The notes beneath the pieces are model-generated. The model saw only the letters and a program-made list of their open reading frames with translations. It had not been told where the DNA came from and made no database searches. 64,000 nt of DNA from contig QEYB01000701.1 in NCBI GenBank assembly GCA_017562135.1, positions 1 to 64,000 of the forward strand, read 5' to 3'. Source of the DNA: Dipylidium caninum. Taxonomy: Eukaryota > Platyhelminthes > Cestoda > Cyclophyllidea > Dipylidiidae. How positions within the stretch are numbered: position 1 is the first letter of the stretch; each line of letters opens with the position of its first letter. Of this stretch, positions 22,315 to 33,299 are shown in pieces. The translations under genes and the position numbers were made by a program.

Positions 22315-22643
22315 TTGATTGCCTACTTCCCCATCAGTATAGTTAACGTCCGATGCATGACATTGTTTGTGCACATTATTCTTCCTGATTTCATAAATAC
22401 ATTCGAAATAGCGAGTGGAGAGCATTTTGGGTGGAGAAAAGGACAGAGTAAATGTAAAATTTGTGGATCGTCTGAGGGGTATCAGCGCCCCATGAGTCAC
22501 GTGACTTCCCTCGAGAATCCCGATTACCACCAGAACAGAAAGCTCTACCTCCTTCTCCCTCACTTCTCACCACACTGTCACTTTCTCCTCATGAATTATT
22601 TCAATTGCCGCGATGATGTCTGTGTTAACCGACTGAGTCAACA

Positions 22644-23066
22644 AGAAGTAAGGCTAAATGCGTGTCAATTTACGGCCTCTTCCCATGTGTAGGAGGATGG
22701 ATGCACACTGAATAAAGGAGACGGAGGAGGGAGGGGTTGGCGCATCTTGCTAGTGGGTAATGGGTTGGGATACCTTTTCGTAATGCTGGCTTGCACAATT
22801 GGTTTCCTGGCTTTCTACTGTTCCCCTTCTCGCTCGACCCTTGCAAAGTCCCTCCTTCGGTCTGGTTCAAATGACTTGGCTTCGCTAGGATTGTGGGGCG
22901 GCGGAGAAGTCTTTAGCCTGTCATGCAGTGCCGTGTGACTGGGAGCATGGAAAGGCAGGGCGGGTCAAGGTAAAGCATGAAGGGAGAGGCAAGACAAGGG
23001 AGGCAAGAGGGGCCAGCTTGTGTGCTGTCATTTGTCCAGTTTAGGGTTGGGAAGCACGACGGGAAA
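22644..23066. other. Segment present in arm C, absent from arm D
   Basis: Arm D passes from CTGAGTCAACA directly to TAAGAGGTCTCAG. The left end of the C segment (AGAAGTAAGGCTAAATG) still aligns with the corresponding flank in unit A (AAACACTAAATAAGGCC), so loss from D is more likely than insertion into C. It contains an AATAAA at 22711-22716, about 400 nt behind the 337-codon ORF. Confidence 0.55.
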
Positions 23067-23517
23067 CATAGGAGGTCTCAGATAATCAGTCTGTCGTCAG
23101 TGGACTTTGGCTTTGCTTATGTTCGCCTTCCTCACTTCTCTCATCTTCAACACATAAACGTGGCCGATAGACGATAGGCATTCACCTGAGCGCCCCTTCA
23201 TGTCTCCATTCTCTGATTGACAGTACCGAGTTGCTCACCTTCTCTGCAAACTCGAGGATAATCTCCACTCCGTCCTTTCCGTTTGCTCCACTCCATTGAC
23301 AGACACGTGAGTCCACCACATTCACAGCACGATGTTTGTTTCCCAAACGGGGAGCTCTAATGCGTCCATTGCCTGAGTCTTCGAGATTGCGGTTCTGCCT
23401 CCAAAGGTTAAATGAATGGGCATGCAACGGACAATATTTGGTCAAAATCGTTGCTTACGACACAACACTGCTACTCCTTATGCACTATCATCTGGCATCG
23501 CTGCTCCTCCGGCTCTC

Positions 23518-23802
23518 CTACCCCACCCGCGCAATTACCCTGGTTCTTAATGCGCCGTCCTTGCTGTCAGCCGTATAATATCTGACACTTATGTGGTACG
23601 AATTATGAGGTAGCGGTGATGCAAGCATTTGTGACAGGTCTGCTGTCAGATGCCAATTGACAAAACTAGTGCCATCTCGTTCTGACCACGTACTTTGCAC
23701 GTCTAACCTAATCATCCAACATGCCTCCCATCGCATTCTCTGATAATCAGCTTCCACTTTCTTCGCGGTTTTACCTTTTCCTATTATAATTACCTCTGTC
23801 AT
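23518..23802 (-). CDS. 94-aa ORF, arm C copy of the 127-aa ORF
   Basis: From ATG 23802 the frame reads 94 codons, including KVEADYQRMRWEACW, TWSERDGTSFVNWHLTADLS and SYHISVRYYTADSKDG, and is collinear with arm D. The upstream part found in D is present here too, but a net 19-nt difference near 23780-23800 puts it in another frame, so only the C-terminal part stays open. The ORF runs opposite to the 337-codon ORF of the same arm. The product is unknown. Confidence 0.4.
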   Translation of the reverse strand: MTEVIIIGKGKTAKKVEADYQRMRWEACWMIRLDVQSTWSERDGTSFVNWHLTADLSQMLASPLPHNSYHISVRYYTADSKDGALRTRVIARVG

Positions 23803-24044
23803 TTCTCATCTCTCTACCTTCACAAATGCTCCTCTCAAGACCCCCTGGCCCACATGGAACTTTATCCACTGCGATTGTCAATGAGCTAGGGGAGCCCGAG
23901 GACTGCGCACCGGACAGCATGTCATCTCATCTTCATACCACCAAAGTGGCTCGCCTTCTTCCCACTCTTCGTTTTGATAGCCTATTCCTTTACCACACGC
24001 AAAAGAATACGATAAAAAGCTACTGTACTGCCGTTTTCTTCATT

Positions 24045-24380
24045 CCTCGTCTTCCACCTCCAAGCACGTGTTACTGTGGTGGAGGAGCAGTTGGAAGAGC
24101 AGGCCTGAAAGCTTCTCTCACGCAACATGAGTTAGGAAGCAGCAGAAAAAAAGGTGGTGAGCTGGAAGTTGATGAAGATGTGAAGGCCAATTTTTCTACG
24201 TCCTGTGAAAATCTTGTTCACACAGCGACGCCTACTTTCCTGATCCTCTGCCGATTTCTGATCCACTTTGCAACGTGCTCCGTGGGCTGCAACAACTGAA
24301 ACACTTTCCTCTTCACTTCCTAAGAGCCACATTCAGTGACAATGGACGCATTCTGTGCTAGTGAAGCTGTAAACTTTTGT
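24045..24380 (-). repeat. Family F dispersed repeat within arm C
   Basis: The order CCTCGTC...CCACCTCC, GTGTTACTGTGGTGGAGGAGCAG and TACGTCCTGTGAAAATC parallels 26440-26850. The minus strand includes a short ORF, MWLLGSEEESVSVVAAHGAR, identical in arm D up to that point. Confidence 0.6.
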
Positions 24381-25049
24381 GGCTCGTGCGACCCGCACTG
24401 CGCACTTCCCAGGGGATATTTCAGGCGGTGAGCGCGTATTGCGCCGATTGCACATAACCCCTGAAGTTGGTCGTGTCAGAAGTTCTTCACTGATTGTCCA
24501 ACTCCTGCAGCTTTAGACGGCCGACTTGTCTCGAGTTTATGGGCCCCTTGAGGGGTAAACATCCGAAGATTCTCAGCGGCTTTTGTCTCTGCTCCTCTGT
24601 CTCATCGGGAGCATTAACTCACTTTGTGCCCAACAACTGCCTTCGCCATATCTTGCATTTCATATCTGTAACACAGACCCATTCATTTCTACATCTCCCC
24701 TTTGCTGTCGTTCAGACTCGAGGGGTGCCGGTGTGATATGACCAGCATTAGTCGCCCAAAGTCAATCGACTGTGAACAAGCTACCTTGCGGACTTTTGGA
24801 GGAGTAAAGTCGGGGAGAGTGGAGTGGAAGTGTTGCTGAAAGATGCTCTTATAAGGGGGGAGAGAAGAGAATAACGTCTTCCACCCTTAATTCAATTCAG
24901 CGTATTGGGTCCAATCTGCCAACCCTGTCTCTAATTTGTTACTCGTTCTCTCCAACCATGCCCATTCAGTGAGTGACAAGCGGAGTTTCATTCGAGATGA
25001 CTACGAGCGTTAACAGAACTCATCAACTGACATTCAGTCAGAGTTGACC

Positions 25050-25215
25050 AGTGATCTCGTGAGGGACCAGGCTGCCGGAAGCTGACGACTGATCTCAACT
25101 TTAACTTTCTGCATAGTCAAGTGCAGCTCCTCTGTACAGCCTGAGTAGCAGTCAACAGAAGCTGACCGACGTTTGGGCCTACTTAAGACTTCACCACACG
25201 ACTTCCGTCGGTTAA
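25050..25215 (+). repeat. Family H short repeat
   Basis: GAAGCTGACCGACGTTTGGG, followed by CCTACTTAAGACTTCACCAC, matches 18540-18590. The TACTTAAG element lies about 75 bp before the ATG of the ORF at 25257. Confidence 0.5.
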
Positions 25216-25256
25216 ATCAAGTGGGCGCTTAAAGTGACGCTTGTCAATTCGTGGAT

Positions 25257-25460
25257 ATGCCAGCTGAATGGGAGTCGCTGTCTGTGCAGTCTCTACTCCA
25301 CTGGTACCGCCTCGACGCACCAGTGGCCATTTTCCTCTGCATTCCATATGTCGGAAAGCATGACTTCATTGAGGACCACAACCGCTGGTGTAAAATGGTT
25401 AGTGATGAGTGTTCGGTGATGAAACCTTCCTCCTCTGACGAAGAGAAGGTCCAATCTTAG
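25257..25460 (+). CDS. Candidate 67-aa ORF downstream of a family H repeat
   Basis: The ATG-started frame encodes MPAEWESLSVQSLLHWYRLD at the N-terminus and ends with an acidic SSSDEEKVQS. The composition is protein-like. The TACTTAAG element of family H is upstream. No second copy and no clear poly(A) signal were seen. It may be the first exon of a longer gene. Function is unknown. Confidence 0.25.
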   Translation: MPAEWESLSVQSLLHWYRLDAPVAIFLCIPYVGKHDFIEDHNRWCKMVSDECSVMKPSSSDEEKVQS

Positions 25461-26439
25461 TCTACCAGGTGCATAGATCACGGAAGGTGCAACCCTCGTC
25501 CCTTCACTTCAACCTTCTACACGGTATCGCATCAGCATCGCCCCTACGTCATCTGGAATTCACTTTGACGGAAGCAGCTGAGGTCGTCTCTCTCATTGTC
25601 ACACCACACTAGTAAAACAGTGACGTTGCAGTCCATTTTCTCTTCAGAGCCTCGTTACCGTGCAGGTTTGCTTCACGAGACTCGGACAGCCCACTTGGGG
25701 TGGAGAGTGAGTGCAACCAATGGTCGCTCTACCTCCTTTTGGTCCGATGTGAAATAGCGGAGGTGTGGCGTATGTTTGACACCAACTCCTGGCCTCCGAC
25801 TGCCTCTCTGCAACTCCTCAATCCGATATCGGCGACTGCGACGAGGGAAGGTATCTTGAAAGCTGATGTGAAAGCTGTAGAAGGAAGTCTTCTTGGAAAA
25901 GAAATGTTGGAGTAAAGACGAATCTCGAGTCGGCGAAGGAAACATGGGGCGAGGAAGAAGAGAAGAGTGAGTAGACGAAGAACAGCTAATTGCCCCATTG
26001 CGGCGTGTGCCGTTGTACTTCAGGAATGCTACTATTCACCCACCGACCACAAACCGACAGGCTACAGCTTCCAAACTCATGAGACACATGCTCGCACAGT
26101 CCTCCCTCACTGCGGCAACTGCCAATCTTTCTCCCCCAAAACTGATGCTTACAACTCGGCACGACTTCGTCGAGTTGGCCGGCGCTCATCCCACTTGACG
26201 GCTCTTGCACACACAAACCCTTTCTTCACGCACAAGTCTCCCTTCACTCAAACTTGCCTGCCTCTCATTTCCGCACTAAGGAACTTCGCCAGTGCCTTTT
26301 GAGCTTATCAGGCCATCCGTATCGTCATGAGGCGGAGAATGCGTGGGTGGAAGTGATCGTTTGTCAAAGCTGTCAGTTGCTCCAAATCAGTAATTAGGCG
26401 ATCGGTGAGTAATAGCGTTGGTTACGTTGTTCTCACTTT

Positions 26440-26850
26440 TCCTCGTCCCCCACCTGAAGGACGTGTTGCTGCGGTGGAACAGGAGTAAAAACGTGTGGCA
26501 GTTAGTTGAAACAATGAATGTCGTCTCTGCGATTTAATAAAGATTTTATTTATGGACTACGATGTCTCACAGTGACATATGGAAAGAGGGACGAGGTGAA
26601 GGAGGATGAAGGGGTGCAATGGAAAATCCTTCACATCCCCTAAAAAATCCTCTGCACAGTGCACCTGATCCATCTCCGGATACGACGCCGTCCAGCCGAA
26701 TTCAACACGTCCAGACTAACCTGTGTCGCGTCGGTGTCATGACGCCCATTTCTCTGGTCCACTGGCGAGTTCTGCCGAAACACTTTTCTCTCCATTTCCT
26801 CCACTGCTCCGTCATCTGCGCCTCTGCCTCCCTCACATGCGGGCCTCACT
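26440..26850 (-). repeat. Family F dispersed repeat
   Basis: On the minus strand it carries ERKVFRQNSPVDQRNGRHD, GTTGAATTCGGCTGGACGG, VKDFPLHPFILLHL and TATGTCACTGTGAGACATCG. It aligns with 28660-29070 (plus strand) and with 24045-24380. Confidence 0.65.
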
Positions 26851-26995
26851 GACCGCGATACACGCACTCTGAGCCGGTGAAACTGCAAAATGTGTGCTGA
26901 TCGGTCTGCTCTTCGAAACCTTCGACTTGCTTTACTCATGGCCGTACGGTTCCACATAGGCAACTGCTACAGGCAACGAAGGGAAGTTAGGCCTG

Positions 26996-27020
26996 AAATT
27001 TGGACTTTAAGTCCAAATTT
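26996..27020. other. Perfect 11-bp hairpin between GGCCTGAAATT direct repeats
   Basis: AAATTTGGACT and AGTCCAAATTT flank TTA. GGCCTGAAATT occurs at 26990 and again at 27051, bracketing the hairpin. Confidence 0.6.
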
Positions 27021-28659
27021 TAATCATCCGTGTCCTAGGGGGCCTGAAATTCTCAGATTTTTGAGTTTAACGTACAACCCTCTAGGTCAGGAGTAAAAAA
27101 AGTCACATCACAATTTGCGAAGAGAACACCACGCGAGTCGGCTTAGTGCGGTAGAGGGACGCAAAGGGTTTTGGCAGGCGATAAAGGGGCAGGGCAAGGC
27201 ATGCCAACCCCGTCGTGTGAAAGTCGGTCTGGATTTAGAGCAGGATCGGTGAGTGAATGAATTGCACCTAGTTGAGCTGCGGTGAAGTGGACTGAACAAG
27301 AGACTATAAAATTTGGTTGAGATGGCTATGCTACGTGACTGACCGCGCAATGTGCTACTTCTTCCATGACCAGCTTCTTTCTCCACTGCTCGCAACGAAT
27401 GGAACCTTCCACTGCTTAAATCTCTCCCCAATAAGGACAATCATCGCATTTGAACCGTTTCATCTGACCGAGCAGAACTTGGATAAGTGGAACTACTGCA
27501 TGCAACATGGGAGTCAGAAGGAAACACTAATCATAAGGAAACCCAGATCTTCCGAGATACGAGATGAAGAGAAGTGGCAAATTAGTACTCACACCATTTT
27601 TCCTCACGGACCTGTTACAACGTCGAGCGGGAGTGATGCCACATTTAAGTGGCATCCAAAGTCCTCGACGGAGAGAAAAGTTGATGTCGTTATGCCGGAC
27701 TCCGTGTTGGACCATGCGACAGATCTTCGCGTGGGCGGAGAGGTACTGAAAACAGAGCTGCTGTGGTCCCACCCAAATACCTATCACAGCAGATGGCCGC
27801 AATCCATCAGTTAAGCCTTTGAGACTGCTGCTTGCATCAGGACTCGCGGATGGACAGACTTCACTCACAAGTACACCAGCAAGAGGCGCAGTCCACCGAT
27901 GAGAGATAAGTACAAGGTGAGTGATAAGAGTGGTAAATAGCCACTCGAGCCTCCTTTGTTCATTCTTCCGGACGAATGTGTTTGCACTACAGATAAGGAG
28001 GGGAGATTAATACTTAAGTCTCACACGACTTCTGTGTTGGGCAGTGAAGATTTGCATGACTAATTCCAAAAGAATTGCGAGTAGGAAACGTGGGAATTAT
28101 TGTGAAAATAGTAATTCTTATGAGAATATGTCATTGTTCAGCACTTAGGCATTTCCTACCGGACCGAAGAAACCGCCGACTAAAGGCTCTGAGGACACTC
28201 GGACTAAAGTAAGTAAGTAAGTTATAAGTTTCATTTCCAGAGGATTTTAAGCAGCTTATTTGATGCAATGAGTGTTTCCACTTTGCTATCAGGCCTGCCT
28301 TCATTTTGCCCTCTTTTAAATTCCTTTTTCTTTGACATGGTTTCATAGCACATGCCCTTCCTTGTAATCACATTTTGGGAAATAATAAGTAAGTAGGATA
28401 TATAGCATCTCAGGTGTGGTGAGTGAGCGCATGCAATTTAATTCTCACACTCCATTCCGCTGCCTAATCCCCGAGGACGGTAGTTCATGATGCTCTCGAT
28501 GTAAAATCAATTTGTGCCTCTCCTTTTAAAGAAGTGTTTTTGCAAAAAAATTCACAATTATCACTTCCCTTTTCGTAACTCGTGTATTTTCACAGCGCCA
28601 CGCCTTTACGAGGTGGAATTAAGCATCCTGAAGTGTGATGCAAAGGGCTTCCGTTCACG

Positions 28660-29070
28660 CTCTCCTCCACTTTCCTCGTCCCCACGGGCTGCCAAGACCA
28701 CTTTCCCGCAGAAGACGTGCCAATGCAGCAAATGGTGAGAAAAGTGCTTTCCACAGATTTTTCACGTAGAACAGGGGGTGAAGTGGAGCAGAACTCGTCA
28801 GTGGATCGGAGAAGTAGGCATCATGACAGCGACGAGAAGTGTTGAAGTCGGCTGGACCGGGTCGCTTCCGAAGGTGCGAAGAAGGTCGGGATGTGCAGAG
28901 GATTTCCAGAGGATGTAGAGGATTTTCCACTGATCCCCTTCATCCTCCTTTACCTCCTTCTCTTTCTCCTACGTGACTTTGCAGCATCACAGAGACAATG
29001 TGTATTGTTTCAACTAACTACTCTTCATTTCAACTCCTGGCTCCATCGAAGAAAAACGCACTTGGAGGTG
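28660..29070 (+). repeat. Family F dispersed repeat
   Basis: It carries GTTGAAGTCGGCTGGACCG, the peptide GFPEDVEDFPLIPFILL (about 28898-28950), TTTGCAGCATCACAGAGAC, and CGCACTTGGAGGTGGG, in the same order as the reverse complement of 26440-26850. Confidence 0.65.
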
Positions 29071-30421
29071 GGAAAAAGAAAAATGAAAACAACGCAACCG
29101 GCACTCTTTCAGTTTATAATCACGTTTGGGTTCAACACAGATTTCCTGGGATGGCATTCTTTCCTGGTTAACCGCCTTACTTCCTCCCGACTTCGAACTC
29201 TCCACATTTATGCAACAAATGGACGAAAGTACGGCCCAAAATATTGGCGAGACACAGGTGGGGAATGGTGCGTGTCGTGTGGGATGTGTGGAAAGAAGGC
29301 GAGTCACCTGGCATAGCGGTCAGGAAATAAGCCACATTTACCGAAGATGGACTCATTCTCTCTTCATTAAGCTGTTCTGCTAGCAGTGTGTGCAATTTCA
29401 TTTGGGCGTGGCAAATAGTCTTGTCTGTTGCCATGAGTAAGGGGGAAGAGAGGAGTGAAGTGGCGTGATTTTTTTTCGTAGAGTGGGATAAAAGAGGGAG
29501 AAAAATCTAAAGCAATGAAGTACCACCTCAAAAGAAGGTGGGAATGAGGACACAGCCCATGAATCTCCTCGTCTACTATACTATCGAACAAGGGTTGACG
29601 CTCCAATATTTATGCAGCTGAGGCCGAGTTTCGGTAAGTCGAAACCGACAAGAATGACAGCGTGCTGGTTGTGGTGCCATGGCAATGCCGTTTTCGGGCA
29701 AATATTGTTTCAGTTGAGGCTATGTATTAAACGGAACACCCGGGTCGTCTAAAGTTGGCTATAGCCACGATTCCGAGGCTGAATGCAAATGACGCCACTA
29801 AGCAGCCGTTTAGGCTGATGCAGAAAACAAAGGGAGGCCTGGTAATTCAGTTTTTCAAGATGCTGCTTCCGAAGATGACGCGGGATTTAGCCGTTTCGCA
29901 CCAGATTATGTGCACAGATTCTACCATAGGCGGTTAAAAATGGCTGGCATGGGAGCAGACGAACAAAGAGTTTGGTTGGCGGATTGAAGTTGTTTTGTGG
30001 CAATCACGGTTTTCTAGTCACATGTTTTATATTTCGGTGCTTATTAATCTACTTTAAGTACAAAATGAGTTGTTAACCCCACCTCTGAACAGACAAATTG
30101 TGCTTGGGATTACACCAAGAGGCATCCGTATTCACACCCTACTTATAATTTGGTGAGTAAAAATGGGTTATCGGTGAGCAAAATGATCCTTATCCTGAGG
30201 GTGCGCAAATATGGGTGCTTTCACCCCAATTTTTGGTCATATGATCAGCAGTCTCATTATTATTATTATAGTATTTTATACGTAACCCACCCATCGGATA
30301 TTTGAAGATGCTTTTGCGATGCCTCTCATATGCCTATTCAGATTGCCAATTTTAATCATTCGTTTCCTTTAAAGTCATTTCCTATATTCTTAATCTCTAA
30401 ACGTTAGCGTATTTCGTTACA

Positions 30422-30838
30422 GGAAGAATTCTTTACACAAACAGAACAGCATTAAGCGTGTCTATTGTCCCTCAAGTTTTGACTACAGTTCACATTTTTG
30501 TTCTCATTTTGGTCATTCTTGTGTTGCCATCGGTGTCAGCAAAATCTCTCCTATGTCTGTTCAGTGGCGGAAATTATGAACCGCCTGATAAGCTTAGAAT
30601 TACGGATAAAAAAGTGTCCGCTAGATTTAAGAAAGGCATATTTGGCACCCGTGTGAGCGATGCTAGGTTAGACGACGAGTTCTTCGTGTTTTCCGAAACG
30701 TGGGCGTCATTTTGGCATGACTGGTTATTGCGGGGGCATCTGCGGAGGCAGACTCCTTGTGAGAATGACTGGATGATGCCTTACGATAACCAGTATTGCT
30801 TCTTCTTACTGCTCACCTTCCTGAGAAGACCATCCATG
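30422..30838 (+). CDS. Candidate exon encoding a hydrophobic segment and a conserved-looking domain
   Basis: The frame is open for about 139 codons between a TTTCGTTACAG acceptor and an ATG/GTAGGT donor. It has no ATG near its start, so it would be an internal exon. Residues near the start include NRT (a possible glycosylation site) and a hydrophobic core VHIFVLILVILVLPSVSA, then KSLLCLFSGGNYEPPDKL and a charged segment. A following exon from 31191 (after TGCATTTCAG) was considered, but its phase does not match. With no second copy, chance cannot be excluded. Confidence 0.3.
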
Positions 30839-31801
30839 GTAGGTGTGAAGGATTTTCATCTGAGTAAGACAAGGAGTCGTTTCCTTTCCATCACACTCCC
30901 CATTCACTGACTATCACGTTCTCTTCAATTGGTTCTCAACTTACTCGCCTCTGCTGCCCTCGTCCACGCTGCTGCGAGAGGAGAGGAATGGAGAGGAGTG
31001 GAGGGGAGCGAGGTGGGTAGAGTGAGAAAGAGAGAGCGAGAAATTACACAGATGTCTGCATCTTTACCGACGAACAATTTCTGCAAGTGGGGTGTCTCCC
31101 AATTTCCTCTCATTCTACAAAGCTCTGCTGAACGCGTTGCTCATTCAATTGATGTAAGTCACAACAAGGTGACTAAGAATTGCATTTCAGTAGGGTACAG
31201 CATCCGTTTTACTGTTTTAGCCCCAGATGGACCGATATCACCCGAGAAATTTAGCAAAAGGATAAGTGGATTTGGTGTGGTACCTATCATAGAAGGACTG
31301 CATGCTGGCAGAAAAAGGAACAGGATGAACAGCACACAGACGGACACACCGATGAACTCTCGAAGGAGGAGGAATCGGGTGATTGGATGTAGAAGCCTCT
31401 GACATCATGTCCTCTCGACCTGTGCCACGACAGCCGCGATGGGAGGTCAGTCTTAGGCCAATGACAGGCCCCATTCTGCGTGAAGAAGCAGAGGCTTCCC
31501 CACCATTTTGCGGGCCGAGAAACTGCCAACATATTTTCACGGAATTATTTTCCTCCCTTACCATTTCCACCATGCAACCGCCTCATTTCAACGCTTTACG
31601 CACCCATACACGCCATGTAGACACGTATTACTTGGTGCTACAAATGACAAACACGGAGAGATAAAGGGAGAAAATGTGAGGCGAGAGAAACAGAGGCAAA
31701 TCCCTGACATGGGAAGTTTCACTTCAGCTGGCCATGTCGGCTGTTGAATCGCGAGTGTGTGCCGAAATGGGTGATGTTGGGACCCAAATGCGTCGTCTCA
31801 C

Positions 31802-32025
31802 CTGCTCGTCTCCTTGCACTGAGACGATATTGTTTGATGATTCTCTTTTTCAGAGCGCCAAAATTCTCCTTACGACTCACATCAGCTGGCGAGTCACCGC
31901 TTTTTGTATGCAGGAGTAGAATCATCAAGCGCTGCATTTCGGAGATTCTGCGTAAGTATCTCTCAGTTGTCTCAGCCATTTCCTCCTTCTTGTCGTCGCA
32001 ATTGGCCGTAGAGGCGAGGTTTGTT
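31802..32025 (-). CDS. Exon with NLAST...TERY motif, paralogue of 37020-37184
   Basis: The minus-strand frame reads NLASTANCDDKKEEMAETTER and continues to SARRRAG at a good donor (GCAG/GTGAGA, exon end 31802). The paralogue at 37 kb has NLASTGNDEDAADDKEEEEE and then IDEITER. The matching residues are in the same frame in both, and the DNA also aligns on both sides. The exon ends about 20 bp from the breakpoint of arm D. The protein is unknown; it is acidic and then basic. Confidence 0.45.
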
Positions 32026-32459
32026 AGTCAATGTCCTATCGTCCGCAAGGTAGCTTGTTCAAAGTCGATTGACTTTGGGCGACTAATACTGGTCATATCA
32101 CATCGGCACCCCTCGAGTCTGAGCGACAGCAAAGGGGAGATGTGGAAATGAATGGGTCTGTGTTACAGATAGGAAGTACAAGATATGGCGAAGGCAGTTG
32201 TTGGGCACAAAGTGAGTTAATGCTCCCGATGAGACAGAGGAGCAGAGATAAAAGCCACTGAGAATCTTCGGATGTTTACCTCTCAAGGTGCCCATAAACT
32301 CGAGACAAGTCGGCCGTCTAAAGCTGCAGGAGTTGGACAATCAGTGAAGAACTTCTGACACGACCAACTTCAAGGGTTATGTGCAATCGGCGCAATACGC
32401 GCTCACCGCCTGAAATATCCCCTGGGAAGTGCGCAGTGCGGGTCGCACGAGCCACAAAA

Positions 32460-32800
32460 GTTTACAGCTTCACTAGCACAGAATGCGTCCATTGTCACTG
32501 AATGTGGCTCTTAGGAAGTGAAGAGGAAAGTGTTTCAGTTGTTGCAGCCCACGGAGCACGTTGCAAAGTGGATCAGAAATCGGCAGAGGATCAGGAAAGT
32601 AGGCGTCGCTGTGTGAACAAGACTTTCACAGGACGTAGAAAAATTGGCCTTAATATCTTCATCAACTTCCAGCTCAGCACTTTTTTTTTCTCCTGCTTCC
32701 TAACTCATGTTGCGTGAGAGAAGCTTTCAGGCCTGCCCCTTCCAACTGCTCCTCCACCACAGTAACACGTGCTTGGAGGTGGAAGACGAGGAATGAAGAA
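32460..32800 (+). repeat. Family F dispersed repeat within arm D
   Basis: This is the mirror copy of 24045-24380. It reads GRRKIGLNIFINFQL where other copies read the FPLHPFILL core, so this version is diverged. Confidence 0.6.
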
Positions 32801-32915
32801 AACGGCAGTACAATAGCTTTGTATCGCATTCTTTTGCGTGTGGTAAAGGAATAGGCTATCAAAACGAAGAGTGGGAAGAAGGCGAGCCACTTTGGTGGTA
32901 TGAAGATGAGATGAC

Positions 32916-33299
32916 ATGCTGTCCGGTGCGCAGTCCTCGGGCTCCCCTAGCTCATTGACAGTCGCAGTGGATAAAGTTCCATGTGGGCCAGGGGGTCTTG
33001 AGAGGAGCTTTTGTGAAGGTAGAGAGATGAGAAAAGGAAAGGGTAAAACGGTGACGAAAGTGGAAGCTGATTATAAGAGAATGCGATGGGAGGCATGTTG
33101 GATCATTAGGTTAGACGTACAAAGTACGTGGTCAGAACGAGATGGCACTAGTTTGGTCAATTGGCATCTGACAGCAGACCTGTCACAAATGCTTGCATCA
33201 CCGCTACCTCATAATTCGTACCACATAAGTGTCAGATATTATACGGCTGGCAGCAAGGACGGGGCATTGAGAACCAGGGAAATTGCGCGGGTGGGGTAG
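32916..33299 (+). CDS. 127-aa ORF of unknown function (arm D)
   Basis: The frame begins at a true ATG (MLSGAQSSGSPSSLTVAVDK) and stays open for 127 codons. The C-terminal 80 residues contain RMRWEACWIIRLDVQSTWSE and SYHISVRYYTAGSKDGALRT and are in frame in arm C too. The N-terminal third is present in arm C but shifted by a net 19-nt indel. It lies on the opposite strand to the 337-codon ORF, in a tail-to-tail arrangement. No domain was recognised. The end may be a splice donor in C (AGG/GTAATT) that is altered to GAAATT in D. Confidence 0.4.
   Translation: MLSGAQSSGSPSSLTVAVDKVPCGPGGLERSFCEGREMRKGKGKTVTKVEADYKRMRWEACWIIRLDVQSTWSERDGTSLVNWHLTADLSQMLASPLPHNSYHISVRYYTAGSKDGALRTREIARVG

Larger units (their letters stand above)
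20789..24796 (+). repeat. Arm C of a large inverted repeat
   Basis: The arm is the reverse complement of 32044-35583, highly similar throughout. The outer breakpoint lies at CATTATGGCGTAGAG and the inner one at GCTACCTTGCGGAC. Arm C is longer mainly because of a segment of about 425 bp at 22644-23066 that D lacks. The two arms are about 7.2 kb apart. No terminal inverted repeat or target-site duplication is evident at the breakpoints. Confidence 0.85.

Noticed and set aside
27317..27814. Open frame of 165 codons
   Set aside because: It starts at TTG, has no splice or poly(A) context and no second copy. A frame of this length is expected by chance in 64 kb.
30839..31402. Second exon from 31191 for the gene at 30422
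   Set aside because: The acceptor TGCATTTCAG is good, but the phase would place TAG first. No frame-consistent join was found.
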